Positions 32,613 through 44,122 of a DNA stretch of 64,000 nt are shown here, piece after piece. Within the stretch, counting starts at the first letter, position 1; the number at the start of each line of letters is the position of its first letter. The DNA is from Chalara sp. BL73 (taxonomy: Eukaryota > Ascomycota > Leotiomycetes > Helotiales), in the NCBI GenBank assembly GCA_918026815.1, contig CAKJVC010000017.1, positions 496,001-560,000 on the forward strand, written 5' to 3'. Both the position numbers and the translations under genes were made by a program. The notes beneath the pieces are model-generated. The model did not search any database and was not told where the DNA came from. It worked only from the letters and a program-made list of their open reading frames with translations.

Positions 32613-35600
32613 CTACCCATCAATAGGGCATCTAAACTCCCTGCCATCCTGCAGATCCTGAGATGATCCGTTCTCAGCTTGCATTTCCTCCAAACAAGCC
32701 TGATGATAGATATGCCTGCAAGCAAGTATAACTAGAGGCCCTAAATCCCGGATCCTCGTATTATCTTGCCCATCCACTTGCTCTTGTCCGTCCCCTACAT
32801 TCGCGGAGCCGTTCCCTTTGCCTTTGCTGAAGTCGGAGATACTAGTTTTGCTCACATTCCTGATATGTGCTCGGCCTTTCCCGCGCTCCATGGCTCCTCC
32901 AGCCAGCTCAAGGTTTCGTTCTTTCCTCCTCTTGACCTCTTCCTCTTGTTTTGCTTCCCACTGGCCAAAGACATCACCTGATACGCCTGGCCCCCAAGCC
33001 CGTCGTCCACAGCCTTCGCATGTGGAGCCTCGAGGTCTCCAACCGCGTTGACGGAGCTCACTTGCAGATTGAACATTGACAAACAGGTCCTTCTCCAGGA
33101 GTCGATTAGCAAGACTGAGTATGCTTTCCTCGTATGCATAAGCAGAGAAAATGGAGCCTAAGACAGCCCGTAAATCACTGAGATTTGGAGATAAAACAGA
33201 TGCACGAGTTAAGAATGCTCGCAAAATACGGAGAAACGATAGATCTATGCCTGAAGGAGAGGGTGTCGCGGTTGATGTAAGCAATGCTGTGAAGGTGCGC
33301 TGAACGATTAAACGTAGCTTTCCAACGAGTTCCTTTGAGTCAATCAATTGACCTAGGCTGTCCAAATCACTCGCACTTGCTCCAACATTCCGGGTGATCT
33401 GGACCGTGATGTCGACCAAGTCCAGCCACAGAACCTCATCAGAATTAAGCTCAGCCTTTAAAGAGGTCTTTTTATACCTTGCTGATGGCAGTGGCCGCCT
33501 GGCCGAAGTCCTGGCTCTGCCTTGACATAGCCAAATTCCCACATTGGAATATTTTCGCAGCGCTTCCAGCAGAGAGTCCACAGCCTCACTGCTCTGCATG
33601 GACCGCATCTCCTCTGTTGGATGTAGAAGGCCTAGAATAGCAGCCTCAAGCTTCCTCAGATGCTGGACCAGACGGTCCATTGCGTCTCGGATGTGACCAT
33701 CACGAGACATTAACTTGACTGCGGCGTCGATGACGCCGCTTTCTTCCATGTATGGCAGAACTTGATCAAGACGAAGGTCACTAGCCTGAACAGACTCAAC
33801 AAATTTTGCTACATGATCGGGAGCAAATTGGCACATCAGCTGCACATAGCGCTCTAAAAATGCAGTACTTTGCTTGTGGCTTTGCTCCTCGTCTTCTGCG
33901 GTCCCCGGTTCTATAATGGTATTCAAGTATATGTACTGAAGTTCTGTATCATGCTGTATAGAGTCTAAAAGAGTCTCGTGTAGCGAAGGAGCATAGGATT
34001 CGATTAACGTAGCAGCCTTCACTGGGTCAAGGTGAACAAACTCAGCTGCATAAACCTCGATTACTTCGTGAATGTCTTTAACTTGTCGTTTGGTTAGGCC
34101 AGCGCGAGCCCTTAAGCAATCGGCTAGGCAGTCAAATACACCTTCTCGATCATCAGGATCCTCAAAATATGTTTCAACAAGCTTATTATACTGTTTGTCA
34201 ATTTTGTAGATGCTCTTTAGTACTCTGTAAAATCCGGCCTTCTTGAACAATGGCACCAAAGCCATTAGATCCGGTGGATGGTAAACCGAAAGAAGATATT
34301 CGACGCTAAGCTGCGCATCGTCCGCAAGATCTTCCCCTGGATAATTGCAGAGGCCGGCCAGGACCTTGTGCAAGGCTGTTCCAGACAGAAGCAAGTACTG
34401 AGGAAACTTTGGAAGGTTGCGTGCAATGAACATATCTAGATATATGGTATCCTCTGAGGCAAAGTCATTGGGATTCATGACTTCCTGCAAGATTGTAATA
34501 ATATACTGTCTGTTAACAGAAAGCCCAAACACTCGTTCTTCAGAGAGATCACGATTAGACCCGCCATTAACGGCACGGTCAGGCGTATCATTGAGGAACG
34601 AATCTTCGAATGCTTCATTGAGAGCGCTGAGAAAGCTGGGAGCGTCGAATTTGAGTATCATCCGAAGATATGGGAATGATGGTTCATGGCTATTGTTGGG
34701 ATTCGTCAAAAATGTCCTTGTACTACCCTTTGGCCATTCTATGTTTTTGCCTGAGAATATGAACCAATATAGCTCGGCTTTCGCGTTTAAGGCCATGTCA
34801 TTATCAAGTGGTTCTCCCGTAGGATAGACGCGACCAGTGAACGTGTACGACATATATGGAAACATCTTCAGCGCATTGACCCCGTATATAGGATCTTCCA
34901 TAATATTGCCATTCGCAAAGTAACCAGGGTTCCGCACTAGAGGTACCAGAAGCGTCAGGAGATCTATCAAGGGTGTGATGTAATCGCCAAGAGCCCGATT
35001 CCAGACATATATCAGTGCGTCGTAAAGATTGTGCTGCTTACACAGCGTTGTCACTTGATCAATGTCCAAGGTGGCAGTTTCTATGTGGCATATCATCTCT
35101 TCCAGCCGACTTTCTAGACCTTTAGTCACATAATGCGTGACCATAGCCTTGACAACAGAAGGCGGTATGCTTACGATCGTCTTTTCAAGGATATGAGGCT
35201 CTAATGTTTCGAGGAAGATACCCTCCGAGCCCCCGTCTTCGAACCACTCATATGCTTCCTCAAAAAGGAAGTCGGTATCGCCAATGCTGAGACAAGCCTC
35301 AAAGCAGGCTAACGCCAATTCTTTGAAGTGGCTATCATCAACCGCAGCAGGCTCCTTCTGTCGCTGACCGAACGCAAACTTGAGTGAAGCTGTCATAATT
35401 TCGAGCAACTTATCCTGTACCATAGAATGTCGTAATTCTGTATTTTCGGGCAGACCAATGGTGAGCTTATCTGCATCCCCCGTATAATATGAAGTCGCAA
35501 GCTGGATCGCACCAATGTAATCACCATCTTCCATCATCGCTATTAGTCGGTCCGCCCAATTTGAAAGAGTTCCAACAGAAATGTCATTGAAGCCAAGCAG

Positions 35601-37475
35601 AAACATGCGACTTTTGTATGCCTTGAAACTCATATAGAAAGCATCAGCAACAACACCATGCATTGATGGGTCTTCCTCGTCCAACTGCTCTACAAGGTTA
35701 TGTAATTGTTTCGAAAAAAGATCTTGATGATATATGTGTTTGTGAACTAGGTCAAATGCTTCTGTCATACGCATTGTCCCATCCTCTAGGACTATAAGTC
35801 GCTGTGTAATGGTGAGAATTGTTAGGACAGATCTGCTGAGCCACTGCACGGCAACGATAGCCTCCTCTGCTTTCCATCTGCTCCTGGGTCTGAAGGAAAG
35901 ACTTGGTGGTTTGTCTTTATCAGATGACGGAGTTTCGTCAACATCAAGTACAGTCAAAACATTTGACCAGCAGTATACTAGCTTTACTTTCGATATTTCA
36001 CTTCCTGTGGCCGGATCCTTTACTTTTAACTTGACAGCGGGGAACCACGCTAGACAGCCGCTCATTGCACTGTGGGCCGCAACCTCCTTTGGGCGGGCAG
36101 CTTTATGCTGTGTCTGGGCCACTGGAGTAGTTGACACAATCACCAAAAGATAGGGTGTGAGCATCGCAGTAAGTCCAAGGGTATCGGTTCCTCGCTCAAC
36201 GTTACCAAGCGGCAGTGGCGCAAAGGCAAGAACAGTACTTGGTTTTCTTGTCTTAACCGAGATATCGTTAGGATATCTCCCTAGAATGCGGGTAGATTTC
36301 ACCGAACGAGCCACGACGCCCATGCCTCTTGTGGCAAGATGTGAGAAGGCCATACCACGATCATCGGCAGAGACAAGAGCCGTATGCCTCGTCCCCAAAA
36401 ACCCTAAATGTCTAACAGCAACATTGGGGAAATGCCCATCTAATGTACGAGTTAACATTTGCGAGGCGTCAAGACTAGGTATGTGGAGAAAAGGACGGGC
36501 TGCTTTAGCAATCTCCCATGTAAAAATGCTGCCATTTGCATGACCACTAGCAATGACTAGATGATCTGCTGAGATGGCGACCGAGGTAACGGCACCGGAT
36601 TCCACCGCTGTCAAAGTTAGCCACCAAACCTGTACATGTCTCGCAGCTTAAGCTTACCTTTTGTACCAGGCCCAACTATCGATTTGAGGTTTTGGTGGTA
36701 GTCAAATATTAAGATTATTCCCTTGGAGGTCCCTAGAACTATAGATGCGGAGATAGCTATACACGTTGGCACGCCAAAATTACGTCTGCCAACCTCAGAA
36801 AATGCTTGTCCAGATAACTTCTTTAATTTCGTCCATCGTACAACTTCCCAGGGAGGTGATGGCGTATCCGTATCTCCTGAATCTGGCAGTAAACTGCTCA
36901 CAGATACCTGCCGTGAGTGGCCCTTCAAGTATGCTGGTGAGGATGCTCGAGGAGGAGTGATCGGTGAGTAGCTTGACAGTCGGGATTGAAATCGTCTATC
37001 GAACGGCCGGAATGATGGCGTTGGACTTGAGATTCCAGGCCGTGAGGCGACGGATGGTAAGATACTACTCCCAGGTGAAGACAATACAGAACCCTACCGG
37101 GTAGGTTAGCTATGGACACAAGTATAGAGTAAACGTAGTGATATCTACCTGAATAGATGGTGTATCGTCGGGGTTCGATAGAATCGATTCTACAGGGCTT
37201 CTTGGCCGCCCGTGTATGGATTCCCCAATCCCATTATCAGAATGATTGTCTGTTGTCACCACAGTCTTATAATGGTTGACGCCATTGCCAATCTGTGGTG
37301 CTGGAGAGGCAGCATCTCGCTCTTCTCGTAACATCTCTGCTATGTGCCCTCCCACAGGTCCTCCCTCGACCTGATTGTCGCTAGATCCATTTAAAAGCTC
37401 ATTTTTATTCGCCGCAATGCCATCAATGCTTTCCTCCTCCGCACCACTATCGTTGTCCACAGAAGAGGAGCTCAT
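32613..37475 (-). CDS. VPS8: Vacuolar protein sorting protein 8 (CORVET subunit)
   Basis: Exons 37475-37149, 37093-36658 and 36607-32613 give 1585 aa; introns are 55 and 50 nt with GT/AG ends and matching phases. The first ~200 residues are acidic then Ser/Pro-rich and look disordered. A beta-propeller region follows (AISASIVLGTSKGIILIFD, ADHLVIASGHANGSIFTWEI, SADDRGMAFSH), then a long alpha-solenoid. The C-terminus carries a RING-type zinc module: CEGC about 135 residues from the end, and CRHIYHQACLEEM with a final CPIDG. Vps8 is the Vps21/Rab5-binding subunit of CORVET, which tethers early endosomes. Length is above the yeast protein, mainly from the disordered N-terminus. Confidence 0.95.
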
Positions 37476-38581
37476 CAGAGGCGAAGCATCTTTGCCCCTA
37501 ATCAGATGGCTTGCGCAACAGTCCGTGGACTCATGGAAAAGAACTGAATTGTATTTCGTCTATGCGGAGTAGAGTGTAATTATAGACCTGCAGGTGGTGC
37601 CCTGACTATCTGAGAAGTGCTGTGGTTGAGCTTCAAAGTTTGGCTATCAGGAGCTTCTGCCCCTCTGCCGTTCGCAAAGTGTCGCTTGAACTATACAAGC
37701 AGGGTTTAATTCAATGTGCCGGTCTTGAAAACGTGTCTGAGCTATAGAACATAAACCTCCAATGCCAGGGGAAATCTTAACAAGAGTAGAACATCAGTAC
37801 TATTCATAGGAGCGCAGCCTTGCGCCGCGTGCCGAGCTATGAGTTATCTGCCTAAAATTCCAGGTACACTTTAATTAGCATAAAGCTTATGCAGCTAGCG
37901 TGTAAAACTCGCATGCATCACTCTCCTATGCATGCTCCGTTGAGTAGATCGAATACCGACCATCTCTCTGATAAGAAGCTATAAGGTTAGCGATCTGATA
38001 TTGTTTCATTTTAATCAAGATGCCGTATTCATCCTACGAATATCCAATCTAGAATCTCTTAGATCACTCTCGGTACTACTTGACATTTGGTTCTTCACGA
38101 TGATGATGGCACATGTCCCATTTCCAATGAAACGCTCCGATGTTCTTAATTAATGGCTAGGTACGGCAGTAAAGCTATTTTGGAGAGCTACTATCTTAGA
38201 GCTGATTCCTACGAAATCAATAACACCTGTCCCACTTAGAATTCTATCTGCTAGAGCAATCCAGCACTGCCAGTGCACTTTGAACACAGCAGGGTAGGCT
38301 AACACTTATAATCATATGCACAGACAGGTATTGAGGTAAATAGAAGAGGGAAGAGCAGGGTAATCACAATATAGCAGTTGCATTCAGAAAAACAAAAAGT
38401 CATGGATGAGCGTGTATCAATAAGCCTCTAAAACGAGAAGCAATGCTATGCACATAGAGTGTCGGAGACCCGACCTCCAATTACAAAAGACACCATATGC
38501 ACCTATGAGCCGAATGCAACCGAACTCAAACAGAATACCAAATGCCAATGCCGAGTGAAAGAAACATAGAGAAGTAAACCT
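37476..38581. other. Intergenic, 1.1 kb
   Basis: VPS8 promoter side and 3' side of the mS38 gene, both on the minus strand. No gene or repeat seen. Confidence 0.6.
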
Positions 38582-39779
38582 CTAATTTCGATCCAACCGG
38601 CGCCGTAGATTCCTTGTGCGTCTCATGAGCTTCTTGTACTTGTGCTTTTTCATCTTCAATTTCCTTTGTCTCTTAACGCTGATTGCCCAAATGCCCCGTT
38701 CTTCTGCCCGCTCGCGAGACTGCTCTTGCCGGATCTGCATGCGCTCGAGAAATGTTCTTGGCGGCATGATGATTGATTCTTCTTGCATGGGCGTGCTGTG
38801 CGCGTGGAACGTGATGTCACCGTTAGAATCGGTTGACTCTTCAATAGTCAAAACTGTGGTGAATCTTCGGTGATGTGGCTCATGGATTTCGTCCGATAAT
38901 ATCTCTTCTGCTGCTTCTGCACCTGCAGCAAGTGATTCTGGTGTGTCCATGGGTACAGGTGGTGGAGGCGGGTGGAATGGCTGGTACTTTCCAGTCAGGA
39001 TGTGTTGAGGGAAATCCATGACTATGGAGTTTTGTGGAGGCGGACTTTCCAAACCCAATTGAGCCCTTACTTCTGCCGCCCTTCGAGCTGCTTCAGCAGC
39101 AAGATCAGGTGATACATTGTATTGTTCGATGTTGTTCGGGTGCTCCGCTGCGCTTTGTTCCTTTGCCTCACTGAGGTCATTTATCTGGACGGCACTCAGT
39201 AGTTCTATGTTCCCTAATGCGTTTGTTAAGCTTGATATGACATCCGCGGGCTTCGTCTTGGAACGTGGTTTAAAGATGTTTGCGAACTCTTCATCGGTCA
39301 CTTCTTGTGGAAGGCTAGTGCTGAGGGATATAGGACGGTGGAGGGAGAAGAAATCGGAGACGGCAATTTCTGCTCCTGGTAAGCTATATCCATGAGAACA
39401 AGCATCTCTACATACGAGTTGGTTTTATGTGATGTGTACTGGGTACGCTGGGAATGTTTTGCATATTCTTGTCTCTTGCTTTCAGCGTTCGCTTGGCAGA
39501 AACGTTCTTCGCCTTCGTCTTGCTTGTTTTTTGCGCTTTCTTCCCATTCTCTGCCTCTAAAGTGGCCTGTGTAGGGGCCGCTGGAACTGCCTGGCCAGCA
39601 GCAACCCCCTTTGATCCATCAGCTGGGTTGGAGGGTTTAGAAGAGGAGAATCGTCTTTGATGGCTTCGGTATGAAAATGCTTGTGATGCGCCTGCCCGAG
39701 GTGCCGTATTCGCGAGAGAGGATATGATGGGTGTCTGTGGTACTATCGCGCCTACGCGGCGGACAGATGTCGAAAACAT
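38582..39779 (-). CDS. COX24: Mitochondrial small-subunit ribosomal protein mS38 (COX24 family)
   Basis: Exons 39779-39416 and 39369-38582 joined across a 46-nt intron (GTATGT...GCAG) give 383 aa; phases match. The N-terminus is a basic, Ser/Arg/Ala-rich mitochondrial targeting sequence (FSTSVRRVGA, then SYRSHQRRFSSSK). The C-terminus carries the diagnostic COX24_C (DUF1713) segment: AISVKRQRKLKMKKHKYKK followed by Arg-rich residues to the end. Yeast Cox24 is now known as mitoribosomal protein mS38, needed for translation and splicing of COX1. The middle is Pro/Glu-rich with a run of Pro. It is longer than the yeast protein but normal for filamentous ascomycetes. Confidence 0.92.
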
Positions 39780-40681
39780 GCCTCCTTCCCTAGATTGTAG
39801 CGACAGTGAGATGGGATCTAGGTTGTTGGATGAGGTGATTGTTTCTTGTTGGCGAGGTCGGCGGCGGTAATAGCTGCAGGAAAGCTTGGCACGAGTGAGG
39901 CTTGTCGGTGAAGAAGTGGCTTGGATTTTAGGTGACAGAATAGCCCCCTAACCTGAACCTTTGGGTGAGCAGAGGAGAAAATACCACATGTATAGAATGG
40001 GGTTTGGTCCACTTAGAAGCGATTGGTCGCTAAACTAACTGGCTATTTTATTTCAATCTTTGAGTCAGTGAGACTGTGGAATCCTGACTGCCTGTGTTTG
40101 TCGCCACTACATTAATGAGCCATCATCGTACTGCAAGATACCATTCCCAGCCTGATTAAGTTATTCGTATCAATAATCACAAGTGAGCATCGCTTTCAAA
40201 ATGGAGATCTCTTTTTAGTCTCATGTAATTACAAGCTACAGCATGCTTAATTACAACAACAAAGCCATTTCCGTCCTCGGTAGCAATGCCATGGTAGAGT
40301 CAGCTACAGAGCCATTTCCCTCACCAGCAAAGACACCAGAATGGAATTGGCAAATGAGCCATATTCTGCATGTGCAATCTGGGGTCCTCGACCAGATATC
40401 AATTCTGCTGAAAATTAAGTGCTATCACAGCAATCGTCGTGTTTGGCCGAAGAAAAAAAACCATATGAAAAGCAAAGCAACCCTGACGGTGCAAAATAAT
40501 CGTACATTGCCTATCATCCCCATGTGCTCAGCCATCTCTCCCATTGATGTGACCACATGCCAAAGCAAGCTTCTACCTGTACATGAGAAATATCAAAACA
40601 CTCAAAGCAATTCTCTCCTATCATATCTGACCGTCTGAGCAGCTGCCAACCCGAAGCACCGTAACCTCCAGGCGCTGTCTT
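39780..40681. other. Intergenic, 0.9 kb
   Basis: mS38 promoter and 3' side of the next minus-strand gene. A plus-strand frame at 40243-40638 is open but low in protein character and is not called. Confidence 0.6.
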
Positions 40682-43600
40682 TTACTTATTGCGCAATTGC
40701 ACAAAGCAGTAGCAAATATATGCGACGATTCCGGCAAGGGTGAGGATACACCAAACAAATGTGCACTTCAGAGCTCTATGTTTGTGAACCTTTCCAAAGC
40801 GTGTGATTTCCCCAGCGGTCCATGCATAAATCAAGCAGTCAAAATAGCCGAAGGTGTAGAGAATGAGGAGTGGCCAAAGTAAATTGCACAAAATCATCGT
40901 TCGTTGAGAGAGCTTGTCTTTGCGCGCACGGAGATTACCGGTTGCCGGCTCTGGTACTCTATTGCGTAAGCATGGCATACCCCACACATGTCGTCGAGAG
41001 CTGTTTGCAAATGTGCTGGTTCCTCTGAGAATTCCATTAGAGGGAATATTTAGCTGATTGTTGACGCTATGGATGTTTTCCACTACACCGTGTCTGGCAG
41101 CGTGTCTCATGTCTAGCTCCTCTCGAGTAAAAATATGGGTAGGATCATTGGCGTATTTAGCATTGTATAGAACATAAGAACTCTGGCGTCTGGGTGGTGC
41201 TGAGGGTGATATGTATGAAAAGCCTTCAGGGTTGGTTTCATCTTCGTCGGCCACGACAGGCAACATTTCATCAGGGATAGGATGTTCTCGAACAGACTTT
41301 GTAATAGGCTCTCTGTTCTTCTTCCATTCTTTTTTTGCGTCTGCCCTAGCTAGAAGCCCACGATAGAAGGCACCAGGTCCGCCTTGGATCATTGGGCGAC
41401 GGGGGGAAATTCTTGAAACTCTTCCATTCCCTTCATCACCGAATCTGCTTGCTGCCCGTCGTCTGTACATGTCTGGCAGCTCAGAGAGGTTGCTTAATCC
41501 AGTCTCTGGGTCGTCAATTCGTACACCGTCCATATTGTAGCCCTCAACGATCCTTCCATTGGCAAGATCTGCAATGCGGCCAAATGAGGTTAACTGCCTA
41601 CGATGTTGTCGAGGTGCTTGTAAACTACCAATATCAGAGGCCTCCTCTAGCCAAGTATCAATACGGACAGAGCGCTGCAAAGTCGTAGCTGGCCTAGTTG
41701 GACATGGAGCTTCATCGGATACTTCCACAATACCACTAGCTCCTGTAGTTTGCCATGTTGAAGGTGAAGATGTATATTGATTCTGAGGCTGGTCAGGTCT
41801 GATTCGCTTCGTCAGACGATTTCGCTTCTTTGCTGAAGGACTAACGGTTTGTGGAGGAGATGGTTTGAACGGATTTCTGTATGATTTGGGCATTGCGTTC
41901 GGGTTGTGACTTGAAGGAGGCAGTGGGTTCACGCGGCTAGAATTTGAAAGGTAACCATCGGTATTATAATTCCGGCGTGTAGGTAGAATTACAGTTTGAT
42001 TTGTATCCTTCAAGGTTTTCACTCTATAGGCGCTAGAGCCGTGTATGTCTGCCGGATGTTGGATGATTCGTGCAGTCGAGCCATATTCTGTGATCTCTGG
42101 AAACGATGACGAAGTAGCATCAGATATATCTGCAATGCTACTACTGGTTCTCTTTGCTCCCAAGAACACATCAAGATGTCTAAAGCCAGAAATCTCTGTG
42201 CCTCGCACACTAGAAGGACTGGTTTCCCAATCATGTGGCTGTCCATTATCTGTAGCATTAACATCAACTACAGTAGCGGTTGGCGGAAAGTTGATAGCAA
42301 CGCGTGCTGGATTAGAGGTGGATGCGTCTGGAGCCGGAGCATTTCGAATAATAGGAATGCGCACAATAATTTCGCTGTCGGAGCTGACCATCCATGGATT
42401 TGCGGCTTTGCTAAAGAAACCTGTGTTTTGATCTGATCCATACTCCTCTGCACCATCTTCTGAGTGATCTGGAAGTGTTTCTCCTATGGCTATTCTTCTC
42501 AGCAAGTCGACGCTGATAGAATTTGAGATTGGAGCCTGATGCGGGCTTTGATCATTTACAGACGAATAGAAGCCTCCATCGGTATAAAAACTGAGGCCGC
42601 TAGCACGTCGAAGAGCCTCACTAACCTCGCGCTCAAGCGGGACTCTGTTGCGTATGGTAGGTATAGAATAACTGCTTTGATCATCATCATCGATGTCTGT
42701 TACATCTACCTCCCGTGGCAACGGCGCTTGATGGGCTCGACTAGGATTATATGGATTTTCGGTGCTCAATGCTGTAACTATCGGTCTGAGCGAAATGTCG
42801 TTTTCAGATGGAGCTAAATTTGAAAGCAGGTTGGTCTGAGCATCCGAACTGGACATAGTAGCATTTGGTGCAGATACCAAAGGTGAGGGTGAAAAAGAAA
42901 TATCAAGTAGTTTGTGGCTACTACCGTACGATGGTGGTGTGCCAGTAGCACTCGAACTGCTTTGCATTGCTCGCGATACGCTATAGCTAAGACCTGTGGG
43001 TAGAGCAAATCGCGGCGGTCGAGATCTTAAGCTTCTGTTTGCTCGTTGCTCCCTTCGGACTTCGAGAGCCGATGGCTTTTGATTATGCTTCTTCGCAGTA
43101 TTAGCTTGGCTCGCGATGAAGTTTTGGTCACTGGGTTGAACTGGTAGAGCTGGGGAATTTGAGTCGCTAGGCGTCTCATCATTGGCAGAATCAATATAAC
43201 ATTTGTATATTTTGCCAATTGTGCTACTCTCAGGTATAGATCCTGCGGTAGACGATCCTTGATAATTGGTGCCGCGACGAGCACTACGAGGAGGAATCGG
43301 CGGCTTTGGAAGGTCATAGGCCGTCGGTGTGCTAGGAACATCCGGGAATGGCATCGCCTCATTGTATAAATACATTCCTGTTCCAGGATCTCCATGCTGG
43401 CAATCGAAAGATGCATTACCTGTGATGTTGGCGCCTCTGTGTGGATGTGACCCTGTGTAAGGAGCTTCTCCTGATGTGCAATATTGCAATGATGTAGCAT
43501 TTGGTGGTTCAGAGATACCAAAGCTCGGTGCCTTCTCATCATTCATTTTCCGTGGCCATGGAGCCGTAGGCTTCGCCTTGAAAGATGGAGGCGTAGTGAA

Positions 43601-44122
43601 TGTGTTCTTGATATTCATGAAAGCGGATTCCTCTTGTCCATTCTCCTTGTTTAGATCTAGTGATTGGCCCTTCCGCTGCTCTTTTGAAGCCACAATTGAC
43701 CCTAATTCATTGCTGGAGGATGGTAAGCCGATTGATTGTAGAGGGATTGAGTTCTCATCCTCAGTCTCAGTAACATCGTAGGAATGTGTTCTAGCACGGG
43801 CTCTTGCAGCCCCAGAAGTAATCAAAGAGTGGGCTGTCGACAAGTCGTGAAAGACCGCTCGTACCAGCGCTGGCTTGCGGGCATCACGCACCGTGAAAGA
43901 TTGATCTTCTGGTAATTCTGACTGTTGGGTAGCATCGGAAGAAGATATCCAGTGTTTGTATGGGTTATTTGAATTGGATTGATACATCGTAGAGCCTTTC
44001 GGTCGAGTTGCTGATGCCGGGGTTAAGTTCGAATTCGACTTGGAGCTTGTTGAAGGGCCATCAGAGACCAAGGCGTTGTTGTTGGCTTCGACCTCCATGC
44101 TGTCTCTTACTCTCTGAGACAA
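40682..44122 (-). CDS. Large Ser-rich protein with two C-terminal membrane helices, unknown function
   Basis: Intronless frame of 1146 aa. Residues 1 to about 1000 are Ser/Thr/Pro/Asn-rich, poorly conserved in character and probably disordered, with many candidate phosphosites. A more ordered block near 1000-1040 (IFTREELDMRHAARHGVVENI) is followed by two hydrophobic segments, TMILCNLLWPLLILYTFGYFD and CTFVWCILTLAGIVAYICYCF, and a short basic tail. This predicts a C-terminally anchored protein with a long cytosolic N-terminus. I recall similar 'serine-rich protein' annotations in filamentous ascomycetes but no function. The ATG at 44122 is followed at once by a low-complexity N-terminus; about 400 bp of leader lie upstream. 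Confidence 0.85.
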   Translation of the reverse strand: MSQRVRDSMEVEANNNALVSDGPSTSSKSNSNLTPASATRPKGSTMYQSNSNNPYKHWISSSDATQQSELPEDQSFTVRDARKPALVRAVFHDLSTAHSLITSGAARARARTHSYDVTETEDENSIPLQSIGLPSSSNELGSIVASKEQRKGQSLDLNKENGQEESAFMNIKNTFTTPPSFKAKPTAPWPRKMNDEKAPSFGISEPPNATSLQYCTSGEAPYTGSHPHRGANITGNASFDCQHGDPGTGMYLYNEAMPFPDVPSTPTAYDLPKPPIPPRSARRGTNYQGSSTAGSIPESSTIGKIYKCYIDSANDETPSDSNSPALPVQPSDQNFIASQANTAKKHNQKPSALEVRREQRANRSLRSRPPRFALPTGLSYSVSRAMQSSSSATGTPPSYGSSHKLLDISFSPSPLVSAPNATMSSSDAQTNLLSNLAPSENDISLRPIVTALSTENPYNPSRAHQAPLPREVDVTDIDDDDQSSYSIPTIRNRVPLEREVSEALRRASGLSFYTDGGFYSSVNDQSPHQAPISNSISVDLLRRIAIGETLPDHSEDGAEEYGSDQNTGFFSKAANPWMVSSDSEIIVRIPIIRNAPAPDASTSNPARVAINFPPTATVVDVNATDNGQPHDWETSPSSVRGTEISGFRHLDVFLGAKRTSSSIADISDATSSSFPEITEYGSTARIIQHPADIHGSSAYRVKTLKDTNQTVILPTRRNYNTDGYLSNSSRVNPLPPSSHNPNAMPKSYRNPFKPSPPQTVSPSAKKRNRLTKRIRPDQPQNQYTSSPSTWQTTGASGIVEVSDEAPCPTRPATTLQRSVRIDTWLEEASDIGSLQAPRQHRRQLTSFGRIADLANGRIVEGYNMDGVRIDDPETGLSNLSELPDMYRRRAASRFGDEGNGRVSRISPRRPMIQGGPGAFYRGLLARADAKKEWKKNREPITKSVREHPIPDEMLPVVADEDETNPEGFSYISPSAPPRRQSSYVLYNAKYANDPTHIFTREELDMRHAARHGVVENIHSVNNQLNIPSNGILRGTSTFANSSRRHVWGMPCLRNRVPEPATGNLRARKDKLSQRTMILCNLLWPLLILYTFGYFDCLIYAWTAGEITRFGKVHKHRALKCTFVWCILTLAGIVAYICYCFVQLRNK

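Noticed and set aside
40243..40638. 131-codon plus-strand frame
   Set aside because: Low protein character, and it lies in the 3' region of the Ser-rich gene with no partner exon.
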